In this document: positions 9,303 through 18,284 of the stretch, piece by piece | Numbering within the stretch: position 1 is the stretch's first letter | Layout of the letters: every line of letters starts with the position of its first letter | Source of the DNA: an uncultured Clostridia bacterium | GTDB lineage: Bacteria > Bacillota > Clostridia > TANB77 > CAG-508 | NCBI GenBank assembly: GCA_944386715.1 | Contig: CALXCD010000006.1 | Span: 1-50,035, forward strand | Direction of reading: 5' to 3' | Length of the DNA: 50,035 bases | Made by a program: the position numbers and the translations under genes | Notes under the pieces: model-generated | Database searches by the model: none | What the model was told of the DNA's origin: nothing | Seen by the model: only the letters and a program-made list of their open reading frames with translations

Positions 9303-9854
9303 TTATTTAAAATATCTTTTTAACAATCCTTCAAAACCTTTTCCATGTCTTGCTTCATCTTTACACATTTCATGAACGGTATCATGAACAGCATCATATC
9401 CTAATTCTTTTGCTCTTGTTGCTAATTGTTTTTTACCCTTACATGCCCCACATTCTGCTTCAGCTCTTAATCTTACATTTTTTTCTGTATCAGGATATAC
9501 CACTTCTCCTAATAATTCTGCAAATTTGGCAGCATGTTCTGCTTCTTCCCAAGCATATCTTTTAAATGCTTCTGCAATTTCTGGATAACCATCTCTATCT
9601 GCTTGGCGACTCATGGCAAGATACATTCCTACTTCTGTACATTCTCCCATAAAATTATCTTTTAGACCTTTCACTACTTCTTCATCTAATCCTTGTGCTA
9701 CTCCTATTTTATGTTCATCTGCATATTGTGCTTCTCCTGCTTGTTCTTTTCTTTCTTCAAACATTTCTTTTCCTACTCCACATTGTGGACATCTTTCTGG
9801 TGCTTCTTCTCCAAAATGAATATATCCACAAACTTTACATACAAATGCTTTCAT
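9303..9854 (-). CDS. Rubrerythrin with N-terminal rubredoxin domain
   Basis: Non-haem di-iron peroxidase that removes hydrogen peroxide in anaerobes. The 183 aa protein starts with a rubredoxin-like zinc/iron knuckle (CKVCGY ... CPQCG, residues 6-26). A ferritin-like four-helix domain follows, with di-iron ligands seen in [18 protein letters not shown] and KDEARHG. The order rubredoxin then ferritin is that of 'reverse' rubrerythrins of Clostridia. It stands alone with its own AGGAGG-type site. Terminal length is complete. Confidence 0.93.
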   Translation of the reverse strand: MKAFVCKVCGYIHFGEEAPERCPQCGVGKEMFEERKEQAGEAQYADEHKIGVAQGLDEEVVKGLKDNFMGECTEVGMYLAMSRQADRDGYPEIAEAFKRYAWEEAEHAAKFAELLGEVVYPDTEKNVRLRAEAECGACKGKKQLATRAKELGYDAVHDTVHEMCKDEARHGKGFEGLLKRYFK

Positions 9855-10032
9855 ATTAATTCCTCCTTCAAATTTTTTCTGTATCTATTATATCAATATT
9901 TTTAAAATTTACAATATTTTAACTTAAATTATAGTTTTTTTTCCAATAACGACTTTCTTTTTCTTAAAGTTTATGATACAATACAAGAAATTTTAAGAAA
10001 CTTGTCAAAAGATAAAATAGGAGGAATTTATC

Positions 10033-10317
10033 ATGGAATTCAAAAAATGTAGTAGATGTGGTAACTTTTATGTATCAGAAGGAGATATTTGTCCTAAATG
10101 TAATCCAAAAGAAAATTTTGAACTTTCCACTTTTAAAAATTATATTGAAGAAAATGGAACTTCTAATTCTTTAGAAAACATCGCAGGTGCAACAGGAATC
10201 TCCTTAAAAAATTTGAATCGTTTCTTGGGTTATCAAGAATTTCAAATATATAAAAAACAAATCAATCATAACACAATAGAATATAATCAAGGAAATAATG
10301 GTATTACTTTCCACTAA
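10033..10317 (+). CDS. Small zinc-ribbon protein
   Basis: A 94 aa protein with an N-terminal zinc ribbon (CSRCGNFYVSEGDICPKC, residues 6-23) and an alpha-helical C-terminal part that may be a small helix-turn-helix (SLENIAGATGISLKNLNRFLGY). The Cys pattern is complete. A perfect GGAGGAA site precedes the ATG, and TATGATACAAT at about 9970 could be its -10 region. It lies 23 nt before tyrS and is probably co-transcribed with it. Similar proteins of Clostridia are uncharacterised; a regulatory role is inferred only from the fold. Confidence 0.8.
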   Translation: MEFKKCSRCGNFYVSEGDICPKCNPKENFELSTFKNYIEENGTSNSLENIAGATGISLKNLNRFLGYQEFQIYKKQINHNTIEYNQGNNGITFH

Positions 10318-10340
10318 ATTTAAATTAAAGGGTGATGAAA

Positions 10341-11558
10341 ATGAAAAATGTTTTTGATATTTTAGAGGAAAGAGGCTATGTAGAACAACTCACTCATCCT
10401 CAAGAAATAAAAGAATTATTTGGAAAAAAATCTGTTGCTTTTTACATTGGAATTGACCCAACAGCAGATAGTCTTCATGTAGGACATTTCGTATCTCTAA
10501 TGGTGGCAAGCCATATGCAAAAATGCGGTCATAAACCAATTATCTTAGTCGGAGGAGGAACTGCTACCATTGGTGACCCTTCTGGAAAAACAGATATGAG
10601 AAAAATGATAACACGTGAAGAAATTAATCATAACGTTAGCTGTATTAAAAAACAAGTAGAAAAATTCGTTAGTTTTGAAGGAGAAAATGCAGCAATTATT
10701 GTAAACAATGCCGACTGGCTTTTAGATTTAAAATTTATTGATTTTGTTCGCGAAATTGGAAGTCTTTTTTCTGTTAATAGAATGCTTGCAGCAGAATGCT
10801 ATAAAAATAGATTAGAAACAGGACTAACTTTTTTTGAAATGAGTTATATGTTAATGCAATCTTATGACTTTTTACATTTATATAATACTTATGGATGTAA
10901 ATTACAAATGGGTGGAAATGACCAATGGTCCAATATCATTGGTGGTGTTGAATTAATTAGAAAAATTGGTAAAGAAGATTCTTATGGTCTAACATTTAAA
11001 TTATTAACTACTAAAGAAGGTAAAAAGATGGGAAAAACAGAAAAAGGTGCTTTATGGTTAGACCCTGATAAAACTTCTCCTTATGAATTTTATCAATACT
11101 GGAGAAATATAGAAGACTCTAGTGTTGAAACAGTATTAAAAATGCTTACCTTTTTACCAATAGAAAAAATTAACGAATTAGCTAGCTTAAAAGATGAAAA
11201 AATTAACGAAGCAAAAAAAATAGCAGCCTTTGAAATTACTAAATTAATTCATGGTGAAGAAGAAGCAAAAAAAGCAGAAGAAGCATCTAATGCCTTATTT
11301 AATGGACAAGGTAATTTAGAAAATATGCCAACTACTAGATTAGATAATCCTTATATTCCAATTGTAGATGCTATTGTATTAACTAAAATTGCTCCATCCA
11401 AGGGACAAGCTAGAACTCTAATTAATCAAGGTGGAATTTCTTTAAATGATAACAAAATCTCTGATATTGCATATACACTTTCAGATAGTGATTATACAAA
11501 TGGCTATGCGATTTTGAAAAAAGGGAAAAAAATATTTCATAAATTAGAAAAATGCTGA
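10341..11558 (+). CDS. tyrS: Tyrosyl-tRNA synthetase
   Basis: Charges tRNA-Tyr. It has the class I signatures GIDPTADSLHVGH (HIGH, about residue 36) and KMGKTEKG (KMSKS variant, about residue 230), plus a C-terminal S4 RNA-binding domain (PSKGQARTLINQGGISLND). At about 405 aa it is normal. I start at the ATG at 10341: the AAAGGGTG site is 7 nt ahead, whereas the GTG at 10332 lies inside that site. I see no T-box leader in the short gap to the upstream zinc-ribbon gene. Confidence 0.96.
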   Translation: MKNVFDILEERGYVEQLTHPQEIKELFGKKSVAFYIGIDPTADSLHVGHFVSLMVASHMQKCGHKPIILVGGGTATIGDPSGKTDMRKMITREEINHNVSCIKKQVEKFVSFEGENAAIIVNNADWLLDLKFIDFVREIGSLFSVNRMLAAECYKNRLETGLTFFEMSYMLMQSYDFLHLYNTYGCKLQMGGNDQWSNIIGGVELIRKIGKEDSYGLTFKLLTTKEGKKMGKTEKGALWLDPDKTSPYEFYQYWRNIEDSSVETVLKMLTFLPIEKINELASLKDEKINEAKKIAAFEITKLIHGEEEAKKAEEASNALFNGQGNLENMPTTRLDNPYIPIVDAIVLTKIAPSKGQARTLINQGGISLNDNKISDIAYTLSDSDYTNGYAILKKGKKIFHKLEKC

Positions 11559-11668
11559 AACCATATTTCATCATTTTTTCACTTTTTACATAAATTTCTC
11601 CCAACATTTTACATAAATCAAATTTTATGTTATAATAGGTATAGAATGGTACAAAAGAGGTGATAAAA

Positions 11669-13057
11669 ATGAAAAAGTACATCATCAGTATTTTCTTATT
11701 AATTTTATTATGTATTAGCAATATATCCTATGGTATATTTATTCCTAATATATACCAATCAGATGACAAAAAAATCTTAGCATTCGCAGAATTAAATGCT
11801 GCTACTTTAACATTGCCATCTGGTCAAAAAATTGAATCTACCAATATCAATGGAGATACAGATATGGCAATTACAACTATCACATCTCCTCTTGAATTAG
11901 TATTAGTCATAGATACCTCTGGTAGTATGGGCGGAAACAGCATGGAATCTACTAAACAGTCTGCTTCTACTCTTGTCAAAAAATTATTTGAAGTAGCTAA
12001 ACAAATACAAGTAAGTGTTATATCTTTTGATTCAGATGCTAGACTTTTAACTACTTCTTCTGACCAAAAAACAATTTTAAATACGATAAGCGAATTAAGT
12101 GCCTCAGGTGGAACGCACATGAGTCCAGCACTAGATATTGCCAAAGATATATTTGATAAAATTTCTAATGACGAAAACAATACCACATATCCTTATTTAG
12201 TTGTTTTAACAGATGGTGCCACACAAGAAGAAGATGCTTGTTATAAAAAACTACTAGCACTACAGGAAGCTGAAATTACCATTTATAATATTTTAGTAAG
12301 TGGAGCTTCCAAAAATGCCTTTACACAAAATGGTGTAGATGCTGGTATCATCTATGAAAACATAACTGCTAGTGAAATCTCATCTATTTATGATGAAATA
12401 TATTTTCAAATCTGCTCTGATTTCGTCAACAATGATGTTTCTGATTTCGTTGAAAATGCACAAAATTATTTTGTAGCAGGTAATGATTTATATATATACT
12501 TAGATTCTGAACTAACACAAGGAACTTTATTAGAAATAGAATATTTAGTTAATATAAAATGTGCTATGGATTGCACAGAATTAGTTTTACAAAATGAAGT
12601 AGATCCTAAATTAACTTTTAATCCTAATGCCCAATTAATATCGGAAAACAATACAAATTCCTACTATGGTTGGGAAATAAATGAAGAAATAAGTTATACA
12701 GAAACAGCAAACATAAAGCATAATTTAGTCCTTACTTTAAAACCTAGCTCTGATTCAGAATATATCATTTCAAAAGGAGATACATTTCAATGTAAATTAG
12801 TATTAAGTTGCCTATTAGATACTGGAATAGATTCTAATTTTAATAACAAACTTACTTTTATGGTAAAAGGAATACAAAACACTGCACAAGGTACACAAGA
12901 AGTAGTGACCGCTCAAACCTTGGACTCTATAGAAACTAATGTTATTCCACCATTTGGAAAAAATAATAGCTACACACCTATCTATCTATTATTAGGAGCA
13001 TTATCTACAACTACTATTACAATTTTAATAATTAAGAAAAAGAGAAGCAAAAAATAA
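11669..13057 (+). CDS. VWA-domain surface protein with C-terminal anchor
   Basis: Exported protein of about 462 aa. It has an N-terminal signal segment (KKYIISIFLLILLCISNISYG), then a von Willebrand factor A domain whose metal-ion site DTSGSMGGNS is at about residue 78, with the Thr and Asp partners GGTHMSP and LTDGATQEE following. The C terminus has a beta-rich region, a transmembrane helix and the basic tail KKKRSKK. It probably binds a protein or cation at the cell surface. I use the ATG at 11669, 7 nt behind AGAGG, not the GTG at 11660 inside that site. It is a single gene with its own terminator. Confidence 0.85.
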   Translation: MKKYIISIFLLILLCISNISYGIFIPNIYQSDDKKILAFAELNAATLTLPSGQKIESTNINGDTDMAITTITSPLELVLVIDTSGSMGGNSMESTKQSASTLVKKLFEVAKQIQVSVISFDSDARLLTTSSDQKTILNTISELSASGGTHMSPALDIAKDIFDKISNDENNTTYPYLVVLTDGATQEEDACYKKLLALQEAEITIYNILVSGASKNAFTQNGVDAGIIYENITASEISSIYDEIYFQICSDFVNNDVSDFVENAQNYFVAGNDLYIYLDSELTQGTLLEIEYLVNIKCAMDCTELVLQNEVDPKLTFNPNAQLISENNTNSYYGWEINEEISYTETANIKHNLVLTLKPSSDSEYIISKGDTFQCKLVLSCLLDTGIDSNFNNKLTFMVKGIQNTAQGTQEVVTAQTLDSIETNVIPPFGKNNSYTPIYLLLGALSTTTITILIIKKKRSKK

Positions 13058-13078
13058 ATCAAGTCTATTTGCTTCTCT
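13041..13078. terminator. Bidirectional terminator between convergent genes
   Basis: AGAGAAGCAAA (13041-13051) pairs with TTTGCTTCTCT (13068-13078). The hairpin overlaps the 3' ends of both the VWA gene (+) and the DUF5665 gene (-), and so serves the convergent pair. Confidence 0.75.
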
Positions 13079-13355
13079 CTACTATATCTACTATATCAGC
13101 AATAAATTCTCCAATCACAGGAATATTCAAAGCCACTATTTTTTGTAATAAAACTACTAAAATAGCAGTTATGATGGTAACACCAATTCCAATACCAACT
13201 CCTCTTGCAATACCTGCTAATAAATTATTAAATAATAACTTCTTTTTATTACCCAATAAATTAGATATTTCGATTAAATTACTTTTTATTAAAGTATTAT
13301 TTAATTCTTCTATTGCTTTTTCTAATAAATGATACTTTTTATTTTTCAACCACAT
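13065..13355 (-). CDS. DUF5665 small membrane protein
   Basis: A 96 aa protein with an N-terminal helix and a membrane part whose sequence ARGVGIGIGVTIITAILVV ... LNIPVIGEFIADIVDIVE closely follows the DUF5665 pattern (aRGlG.aiG ... nlPvIGefia.lv). The family is widespread in Firmicutes and has no known role. It stands between terminators, downstream of the UPF0182 gene on the same strand, so it may be its own unit. An in-frame start with GGTGG upstream is suitable. Confidence 0.85.
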   Translation of the reverse strand: MWLKNKKYHLLEKAIEELNNTLIKSNLIEISNLLGNKKKLLFNNLLAGIARGVGIGIGVTIITAILVVLLQKIVALNIPVIGEFIADIVDIVERSK

Positions 13356-13388
13356 AAAAATCCACCTTTTTTATAGGGTGGATTTTTT
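13356..13388. terminator. Terminator behind the UPF0182 gene
   Basis: AAAAATCCACC pairs with GGTGGATTTTT around a 10-nt loop, with a T-run on both strands. It lies between the end of the UPF0182 gene and the DUF5665 start. Confidence 0.8.
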
Positions 13389-13436
13389 GATATCTTTTTA
13401 TTCAATTATTTCTTAGTTTTATAGTAAGTACTATGA

Positions 13437-16298
13437 CTAATTCAAAATATTCACATCATTAGATACTACTGCATTTCCATCTATACTATTAGAATCTATT
13501 GTATTTGTTTGATTGGTACTTTTTTCTATTTCTTCTTTTTTCTTATCTTCCTCTTCTTTCATCTCTTCCAAAGAAGAAATTAAATCTTGTAGTTTTTGAA
13601 TATCTTTTCCTATCATTTCCCAATCACTATTGTTGCTAGATTCTATTAAATTTTTATTTGCTTTGATAATAGTATCAATTAAACCTTCCATATCATCTGT
13701 GTTTTCTACTTCGATATCAACAGCATATTTAGATAATAAATTTTCTAATGCTTTTGTTAAAGTATCTCCTATTGCTAACTTATTTCCTGAAGCAACTACT
13801 ACTTTCTTTAAAATAGGTACTGGTACTTCTGATTCATTCAGCATAGTTTGATAAATTGGTTCAACATACAATAAAGTATTTTCTACTGGCACAATCAACA
13901 TTTGTTTTGTTAATCTAGTTCCTGTTGTATTCAAAGTTTCAATTTCTTTTGCAATTGCTTCATCTTCTTCAATCTGTTTATCTAATTGCATTGGTCCTAC
14001 AATATTACTATCTGCTGAAAATTTATATAAATTCAACTTATTGGTTGTACCATCTACACTTCCTACTAAATAAGAAATAATATTTTGTTTTTCATTTGGA
14101 GTATATATCTGTACTAGTCCTAATTTTTCTTGGTCATCTACTTTTACCATTGTATAATAAGAATCTAGATAGGTTCCTGTTGATTTTGTAGAATTCACAC
14201 TATTATATTTAGCAATATCCCATATATCATCTGCACGATATAAAACATCTGGTTTTACATTATGATATGTCTTTAACACCTCTGCTTGCACATCATATAA
14301 GAATTGCGGATAAACAAAATGTTCTGCAATATCTTCTGGTATTTCCTCATCTCTATCTTTAAATAAAGAACTATATATCTTTTCATAAGCAATTGCAATC
14401 GGGTCTGTTCTATCTGTAATATAAAAAGATAATGTACCTTCATAAGCATCTACTAACACTTTTACAGAATTTCTGATATAATTAATATTTTCCTTTATTC
14501 CATCATGTTCAATACTAGTATATTGTGAATAAGGATAACAATTAGAAACTGTATATCCATCTACTACCCATACAATTTTACCTTCTGCTGTAATAACTGT
14601 ATATGGGTTGTCATCATAAATTAAATATGGTAATGCTTTTTTTACTCTTCCTATTACTTCACGATTCATCAAAATTTTACTATCTTCTGTTATTTCATTA
14701 GAAAAAGCTAAATTCAAATCTCCTTTTGTAATTCCTAACACAAGTCTATCTAAAAATCCTAAATTTAACCCTGCTTTTCCTGTATAAGTTGAAGTTTGGT
14801 CATTTCCTGATTCGTCTGTATAATCATATTCTTGTTTATTTTTAGTATTAGTTGCAATAATTTCTTTTGTTTCCAATCCAAAATAAATTCTTGATTCAGA
14901 AATTGAAATTTGCTCATCTTTTCCTGATACCTCTTTTTGAATATATTGAATATTTCCTGTTTGCGTACTTTGTGTCGCAGAAGCAACAATCTCTCCCATA
15001 CCATGTGTATATTCATAAGTTTTGTTATTATAGGTTCTTCCTGTACTTGCAATTTCTCTTGGAGCTAAATACACTAATTGCTCTTGATTTCCAATCTTAT
15101 ATTTTGCCAAATTAGCATTTCGATAAGAATAATATCCTGTTTCTGTTTGACTGTCTTTTAAAGTTTTTAAAACTGCATCCTGGCTAATAATTGGAATATT
15201 ATTAATCACATTTCTATTATTTTGAACTTCCTGTTCTGTAATGGTTCCTGAATTATCAATATTTTGCTCTTCTATTGCAATTTGATATGCACTTTTAGTA
15301 TTTTTTATATTTTCTGCAATGTAGGTTTTTTCTTTATCTAATTCATTTGCACGAACAAAAAGCAAATCGAAACCTATCATTACTACAAATAACAATACTA
15401 AATAAGCTGGAATCACTGCTAAATTCTTTAATACTTTATTAGTTTGCGCTTTTTTAAAATAATAAATACCTCGATAACCAAAAATTACTATCACAAAAGC
15501 AAATATAATATATCCCCATAGTTTAATAGTACTTTCTGTCATTCCTGCCCCTACAATTTCTAAGTCTTCATTCACAGATAAAATTCTTCCAAATACCATA
15601 CTTTGTGTATTCAAAATAGTAAATACTGCTACCCCTATAATAATACAAAAAATATTTCTAGTCATTTTTTTCATAAAAGAACTCTCTTTTAGCATTTTAC
15701 CATCAACGCCATCAAAATAACGATTAAAAATAATGATATAATACAATGCCATATATAAAGTTAAGGCAACAAAAAGCATAATAAAATAAAATACAAACAT
15801 TTCAATGACTGGCTTTTGGAACATATAATAAGAAACATCTAAATTAAAAATAGGGTCTTGTATACCAAAAGAAGTACTATTCATTACCATCATTATTTTT
15901 TGCATCATTAGTGATGAAAGAATAACGCTAACAATAAGAGAAATAACTAATGCTAAAGATTTATTCAATAATTTTGGCATTTTTTTATTCTCTTTATCGA
16001 AAAATGGCTTCAATCCATTTTTGATTCCTCTATTGGTAAAATAAATAACAATATACAAGAAAACAAAATTAATCCCCATGATAGCATAACGATAAGCTAA
16101 ATTAGTATAAAATATCTGTACATACTCTTGTCCCAATTCCAAGTATTCTAAATAACTTCCTCGTAATTGTACATAACTAACTGCTACAAACAATATCAAA
16201 AATGCTATTACAATTAACATTCTCGATTTATTTTTCTTCTTTTTATTTTCTTTTGTAGCTGTGGTTTCCACTTGAGAAATATTTTCTTTCTCTTCCAA
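13437..16298 (-). CDS. UPF0182 family large membrane protein
   Basis: A 953 aa protein. Seven or so transmembrane helices lie in the first 310 residues, followed by a long extracellular-type domain and an acidic, Asn/Ser-rich C-terminal tail with a short Glu/Lys coiled coil. The family motifs are visible (FGIQDPIFNLDVSYYMFQKP; VVDGYTVSNCYPYSQ; ERIYSSLF-like IAYEKIYSSLFKD; YPQFLYDVQAEVLKTYH). Function is unknown across the family; members are common in Actinobacteria and Clostridia. It starts 15 nt from ftsY on the same strand and may be co-transcribed with it. Confidence 0.92.
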   Translation of the reverse strand: MEEKENISQVETTATKENKKKKNKSRMLIVIAFLILFVAVSYVQLRGSYLEYLELGQEYVQIFYTNLAYRYAIMGINFVFLYIVIYFTNRGIKNGLKPFFDKENKKMPKLLNKSLALVISLIVSVILSSLMMQKIMMVMNSTSFGIQDPIFNLDVSYYMFQKPVIEMFVFYFIMLFVALTLYMALYYIIIFNRYFDGVDGKMLKESSFMKKMTRNIFCIIIGVAVFTILNTQSMVFGRILSVNEDLEIVGAGMTESTIKLWGYIIFAFVIVIFGYRGIYYFKKAQTNKVLKNLAVIPAYLVLLFVVMIGFDLLFVRANELDKEKTYIAENIKNTKSAYQIAIEEQNIDNSGTITEQEVQNNRNVINNIPIISQDAVLKTLKDSQTETGYYSYRNANLAKYKIGNQEQLVYLAPREIASTGRTYNNKTYEYTHGMGEIVASATQSTQTGNIQYIQKEVSGKDEQISISESRIYFGLETKEIIATNTKNKQEYDYTDESGNDQTSTYTGKAGLNLGFLDRLVLGITKGDLNLAFSNEITEDSKILMNREVIGRVKKALPYLIYDDNPYTVITAEGKIVWVVDGYTVSNCYPYSQYTSIEHDGIKENINYIRNSVKVLVDAYEGTLSFYITDRTDPIAIAYEKIYSSLFKDRDEEIPEDIAEHFVYPQFLYDVQAEVLKTYHNVKPDVLYRADDIWDIAKYNSVNSTKSTGTYLDSYYTMVKVDDQEKLGLVQIYTPNEKQNIISYLVGSVDGTTNKLNLYKFSADSNIVGPMQLDKQIEEDEAIAKEIETLNTTGTRLTKQMLIVPVENTLLYVEPIYQTMLNESEVPVPILKKVVVASGNKLAIGDTLTKALENLLSKYAVDIEVENTDDMEGLIDTIIKANKNLIESSNNSDWEMIGKDIQKLQDLISSLEEMKEEEDKKKEEIEKSTNQTNTIDSNSIDGNAVVSNDVNILN

Positions 16299-16312
16299 TT
16301 ACCTCAACCTCC

Positions 16313-17218
16313 TTAAATAATTGCTTTTACAAAATCTTCTGAATTAAATATTTCCATATCATCAATCTGTTCTCCGATTCCAATAAACTTAACTGGAATC
16401 TTATTTTCTTCTACAATACCAATCACAACACCACCTTTAGCAGTTCCATCTAATTTCGTAAGTACAAGACCTGTAATTGGTGTTTCTTCTTTAAATGCTT
16501 TTACTTGTGATATTGCATTTTGTCCTGTTGTTCCATCAATTACTAAAAGAACTTCTTTATCTGCATCTGGCATTTCTTTTTGAATTACCTTTTGTATTTT
16601 ATTTAATTCATCCATCAAATATTTTTTATTATGCAATCTTCCAGCTGTATCTACAATCAAAACATCAGCTTGTTTCTCTTTTGTTATTTTTATGGCATCA
16701 TATACAACAGATGCTGGGTCTACTCCTTCTTCTCTTTTTACAATATCACTTCCTGCTCTTTTTGCCCAAATTTCTAACTGCTCTACTGCTGCTGCTCTAA
16801 AAGTGTCTGCTGCTGCTACTACCACTTTTTTACCATCTTTGGCTAATCGATTTGCAATTTTCCCAATAGATGTTGTTTTTCCTACTCCATTTACTCCTAC
16901 TACTAAGATAACAGATGGCTTTGTTTCTAAATGTAAGCTAATATCCGTTACATCTAATATTTTTTGCATTTCTTCTCTTAGAGCCTGTTTCACTTCTTCT
17001 TCATCTTGCAATTTTTCTTTTTTTATTCTTTCTCTTAAAGCATTAATAATTTTAATAGAAGTATCCATTCCAATATCTGACATAATTAAAATTTCTTCTA
17101 ATTCATCTAAAAATTCTTCATCTACTTTACGAAAACTACTAAATATACTATTTATTTTTTCATCAAATGATGTTTTTGTTTTATTCATTCCTTTTTTTAA
17201 TTTATCAAAAAATCCCAT
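16313..17218 (-). CDS. ftsY: Signal recognition particle receptor FtsY
   Basis: Membrane-associated GTPase that docks ribosome-SRP complexes at the translocon. The 301 aa protein lacks the acidic A domain of E. coli and consists of the N four-helix bundle and the G domain. It shows P-loop GVNGVGKTTSIGK near 110, DTFRAAAVEQLE, DTAGRLHNK, and TKLDGTAKGG near 257, with the closing GIGEQIDDMEIF. Length and motifs are complete, as in other Clostridia. The UPF0182 gene follows at 15 nt. Confidence 0.97.
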   Translation of the reverse strand: MGFFDKLKKGMNKTKTSFDEKINSIFSSFRKVDEEFLDELEEILIMSDIGMDTSIKIINALRERIKKEKLQDEEEVKQALREEMQKILDVTDISLHLETKPSVILVVGVNGVGKTTSIGKIANRLAKDGKKVVVAAADTFRAAAVEQLEIWAKRAGSDIVKREEGVDPASVVYDAIKITKEKQADVLIVDTAGRLHNKKYLMDELNKIQKVIQKEMPDADKEVLLVIDGTTGQNAISQVKAFKEETPITGLVLTKLDGTAKGGVVIGIVEENKIPVKFIGIGEQIDDMEIFNSEDFVKAII

Positions 17219-17346
17219 GATACCTAAGTAATCCTCCTTTTCTAAATTTTGACGCTATTATTGTATCACAGATTACTATATTTTTCCACTGTTTCTTTTG
17301 TTTTTTATTTTTTTCTATATATTGTTTTGTGAATTCTTTGTGAATT

Positions 17347-17373
17347 TTAGCACTCTATACTTGACTTTGCTAA
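17347..17373 (+). promoter_or_regulatory. CIRCE-like HrcA operator
   Basis: TTAGCACTC, 9 bases, then CTTTGCTAA. The left half is a perfect CIRCE half-site and the right half matches 6 of 9 (consensus GAGTGCTAA). It overlaps the -35 box of the hsp20 promoter, so HrcA binding would block RNA polymerase. Confidence 0.7.
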
Positions 17374-17388
17374 TTTTAGGTATATAAT
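17361..17388 (+). promoter_or_regulatory. Sigma-A promoter of hsp20
   Basis: TTGACT (17361-17366), 16-base spacer, TATAAT (17383-17388). The start of transcription would fall about 80 bases before the hsp20 ATG. Confidence 0.75.
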
Positions 17389-17473
17389 ATATTTGTAAAA
17401 AGAAAAAAATACTTTTTACTATGTGCTAACAATATCATGTCAACACATAAATTTAAAGAAGGAGTTGATTATT

Positions 17474-17899
17474 ATGATGATGTTACCAAGAAAAAGAAGT
17501 GATTTTAATTTATGGGATCAAATGTTTTCAGACCCATTCTTTACAGAGGAAAGAGAAAACAAATTTATGAAAACCGATATTAAGGAGAAAAAAGATAAGT
17601 ATATTATCGATATGGACTTACCTGGATATGAAAAGGAAAATATAAAAATTGAAATTAACAATGGATATTTAATTGTTAATGCTAAAACAAGTCATCATGA
17701 AGATGAAAAAGAAGAAGGAAAATATGTTAAAAAAGAAAGATTTGTTGGTGAATGCTCAAGAAGTTTCTACGTAGGTGAAGAAGTTACAGAAGATGATATC
17801 AAGGCTTCTTTCAAAAATGGTACTTTGAAAATCGAAGTTCCTAAAAAAGAAGAACCAAAAAATATCCCTGAGAAAAAATATATTCCAATTGATGATTAA
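17474..17899 (+). CDS. Small heat-shock protein Hsp20/IbpA type
   Basis: ATP-independent holdase chaperone of about 141 aa. It begins MMMLPRKRSDFNLWDQMFSD and contains a complete alpha-crystallin domain (DIKEKKDKYIIDMDLPGYEK ... FKNGTLKIEVPKKE). The conserved A/GxLxxxxPK feature appears as NGTLKIEVPK, and a short C-terminal tail carries the IPI-like motif YIPID. I start at the ATG at 17474, 9 nt after GGAG; the longer frame has no ribosome site. Control by HrcA through the CIRCE-like operator is likely. Confidence 0.92.
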   Translation: MMMLPRKRSDFNLWDQMFSDPFFTEERENKFMKTDIKEKKDKYIIDMDLPGYEKENIKIEINNGYLIVNAKTSHHEDEKEEGKYVKKERFVGECSRSFYVGEEVTEDDIKASFKNGTLKIEVPKKEEPKNIPEKKYIPIDD

Positions 17900-17902
17900 G
17901 TC

Positions 17903-17941
17903 AAAAGAAGGCATAAGATAAATTTTCTTATGCCTTCTTTT
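17903..17941 (+). terminator. Terminator of hsp20
   Basis: Stem AAGAAGGCATAAGA/TCTTATGCCTTCTT with a 7-nt loop and a T-run. It ends against the 3' end of the opposing tRNA-Thr gene. Confidence 0.9.
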
Positions 17942-18017
17942 TGGAGCCAATAGGCAGAATCGAACTGCCGACCTACAGGTTACGAATCTGTTGCTCTACC
18001 AACTGAGCTATATTGGC
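17942..18017 (-). tRNA. tRNA-Thr (anticodon CGU, reads ACG)
   Basis: Full cloverleaf with encoded CCA. The acceptor is GCCAATA/TATTGGC, the D-arm GCTC/GAGC, and the T-arm GGCAG/CTGCC around TTCGATT. The anticodon loop TTCGTAA gives CGU. The last pair of the anticodon stem (31-39) is A-C, a mismatch that may matter little. It lies opposite and next to hsp20. Confidence 0.93.
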
Positions 18018-18160
18018 AAAACTATTTCCAAAAATTATATTACACTAAAATCACTTTTTTGTCAATTAAAAAAATAGTATTTTCATGGGATTTTCCCTGA
18101 AATTTCCCTGAACCAAATTGACTTTGATTTAAAAATCTGATAAATTATTAGTATATATAA

Positions 18161-18253
18161 TTGTACTTTATACAGCAAAGTACAGAAAAAGGTTATTATA
18201 AAAAAATTGAACCAAATGGGAAAATTTCTGTAAACGTTGAGTCGTCGAGATAA
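18161..18253 (+). pseudogene. Possible 3' gene remnant (31 codons)
   Basis: In the 264-base stretch between tRNA-Thr and the next gene, one plus-strand frame from a TTG at 18161 reads MYFIQQSTEKGYYKKI ... SVNVESSR and stops. The composition looks like real protein, but there is no ribosome site, and a stop lies just ahead. A GTACTTT/AAAGTAC hairpin overlaps its start, and TTTCCCTGAA occurs twice nearby. The position beside a tRNA would suit the remnant of an integrated element. I do not recognise the sequence. Confidence 0.3.
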
Positions 18254-18257
18254 CATG

Positions 18258-18284
18258 AAAAAGGTAGATGAAATCTACCTTTTA
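18258..18284 (-). terminator. Terminator of the cadherin-like surface protein gene
   Basis: AAAAGGTAGAT/ATCTACCTTTT with a 3-nt loop and a T-run on the minus strand, overlapping the stop codon of the gene. Confidence 0.85.

Noticed and set aside
9095..9310. Plus-strand open frame over the pilin remnant
   Set aside because: The minus strand carries the prepilin leader, ribosome site and terminator; the plus-strand frame is its shadow.
17942..18017. tRNA-Thr as the CGG-reading adaptor because of its anticodon CGU and stem mismatch
   Set aside because: CGU pairs with ACG, the loop has seven bases, and the A-C mismatch at 31-39 does not enlarge it.
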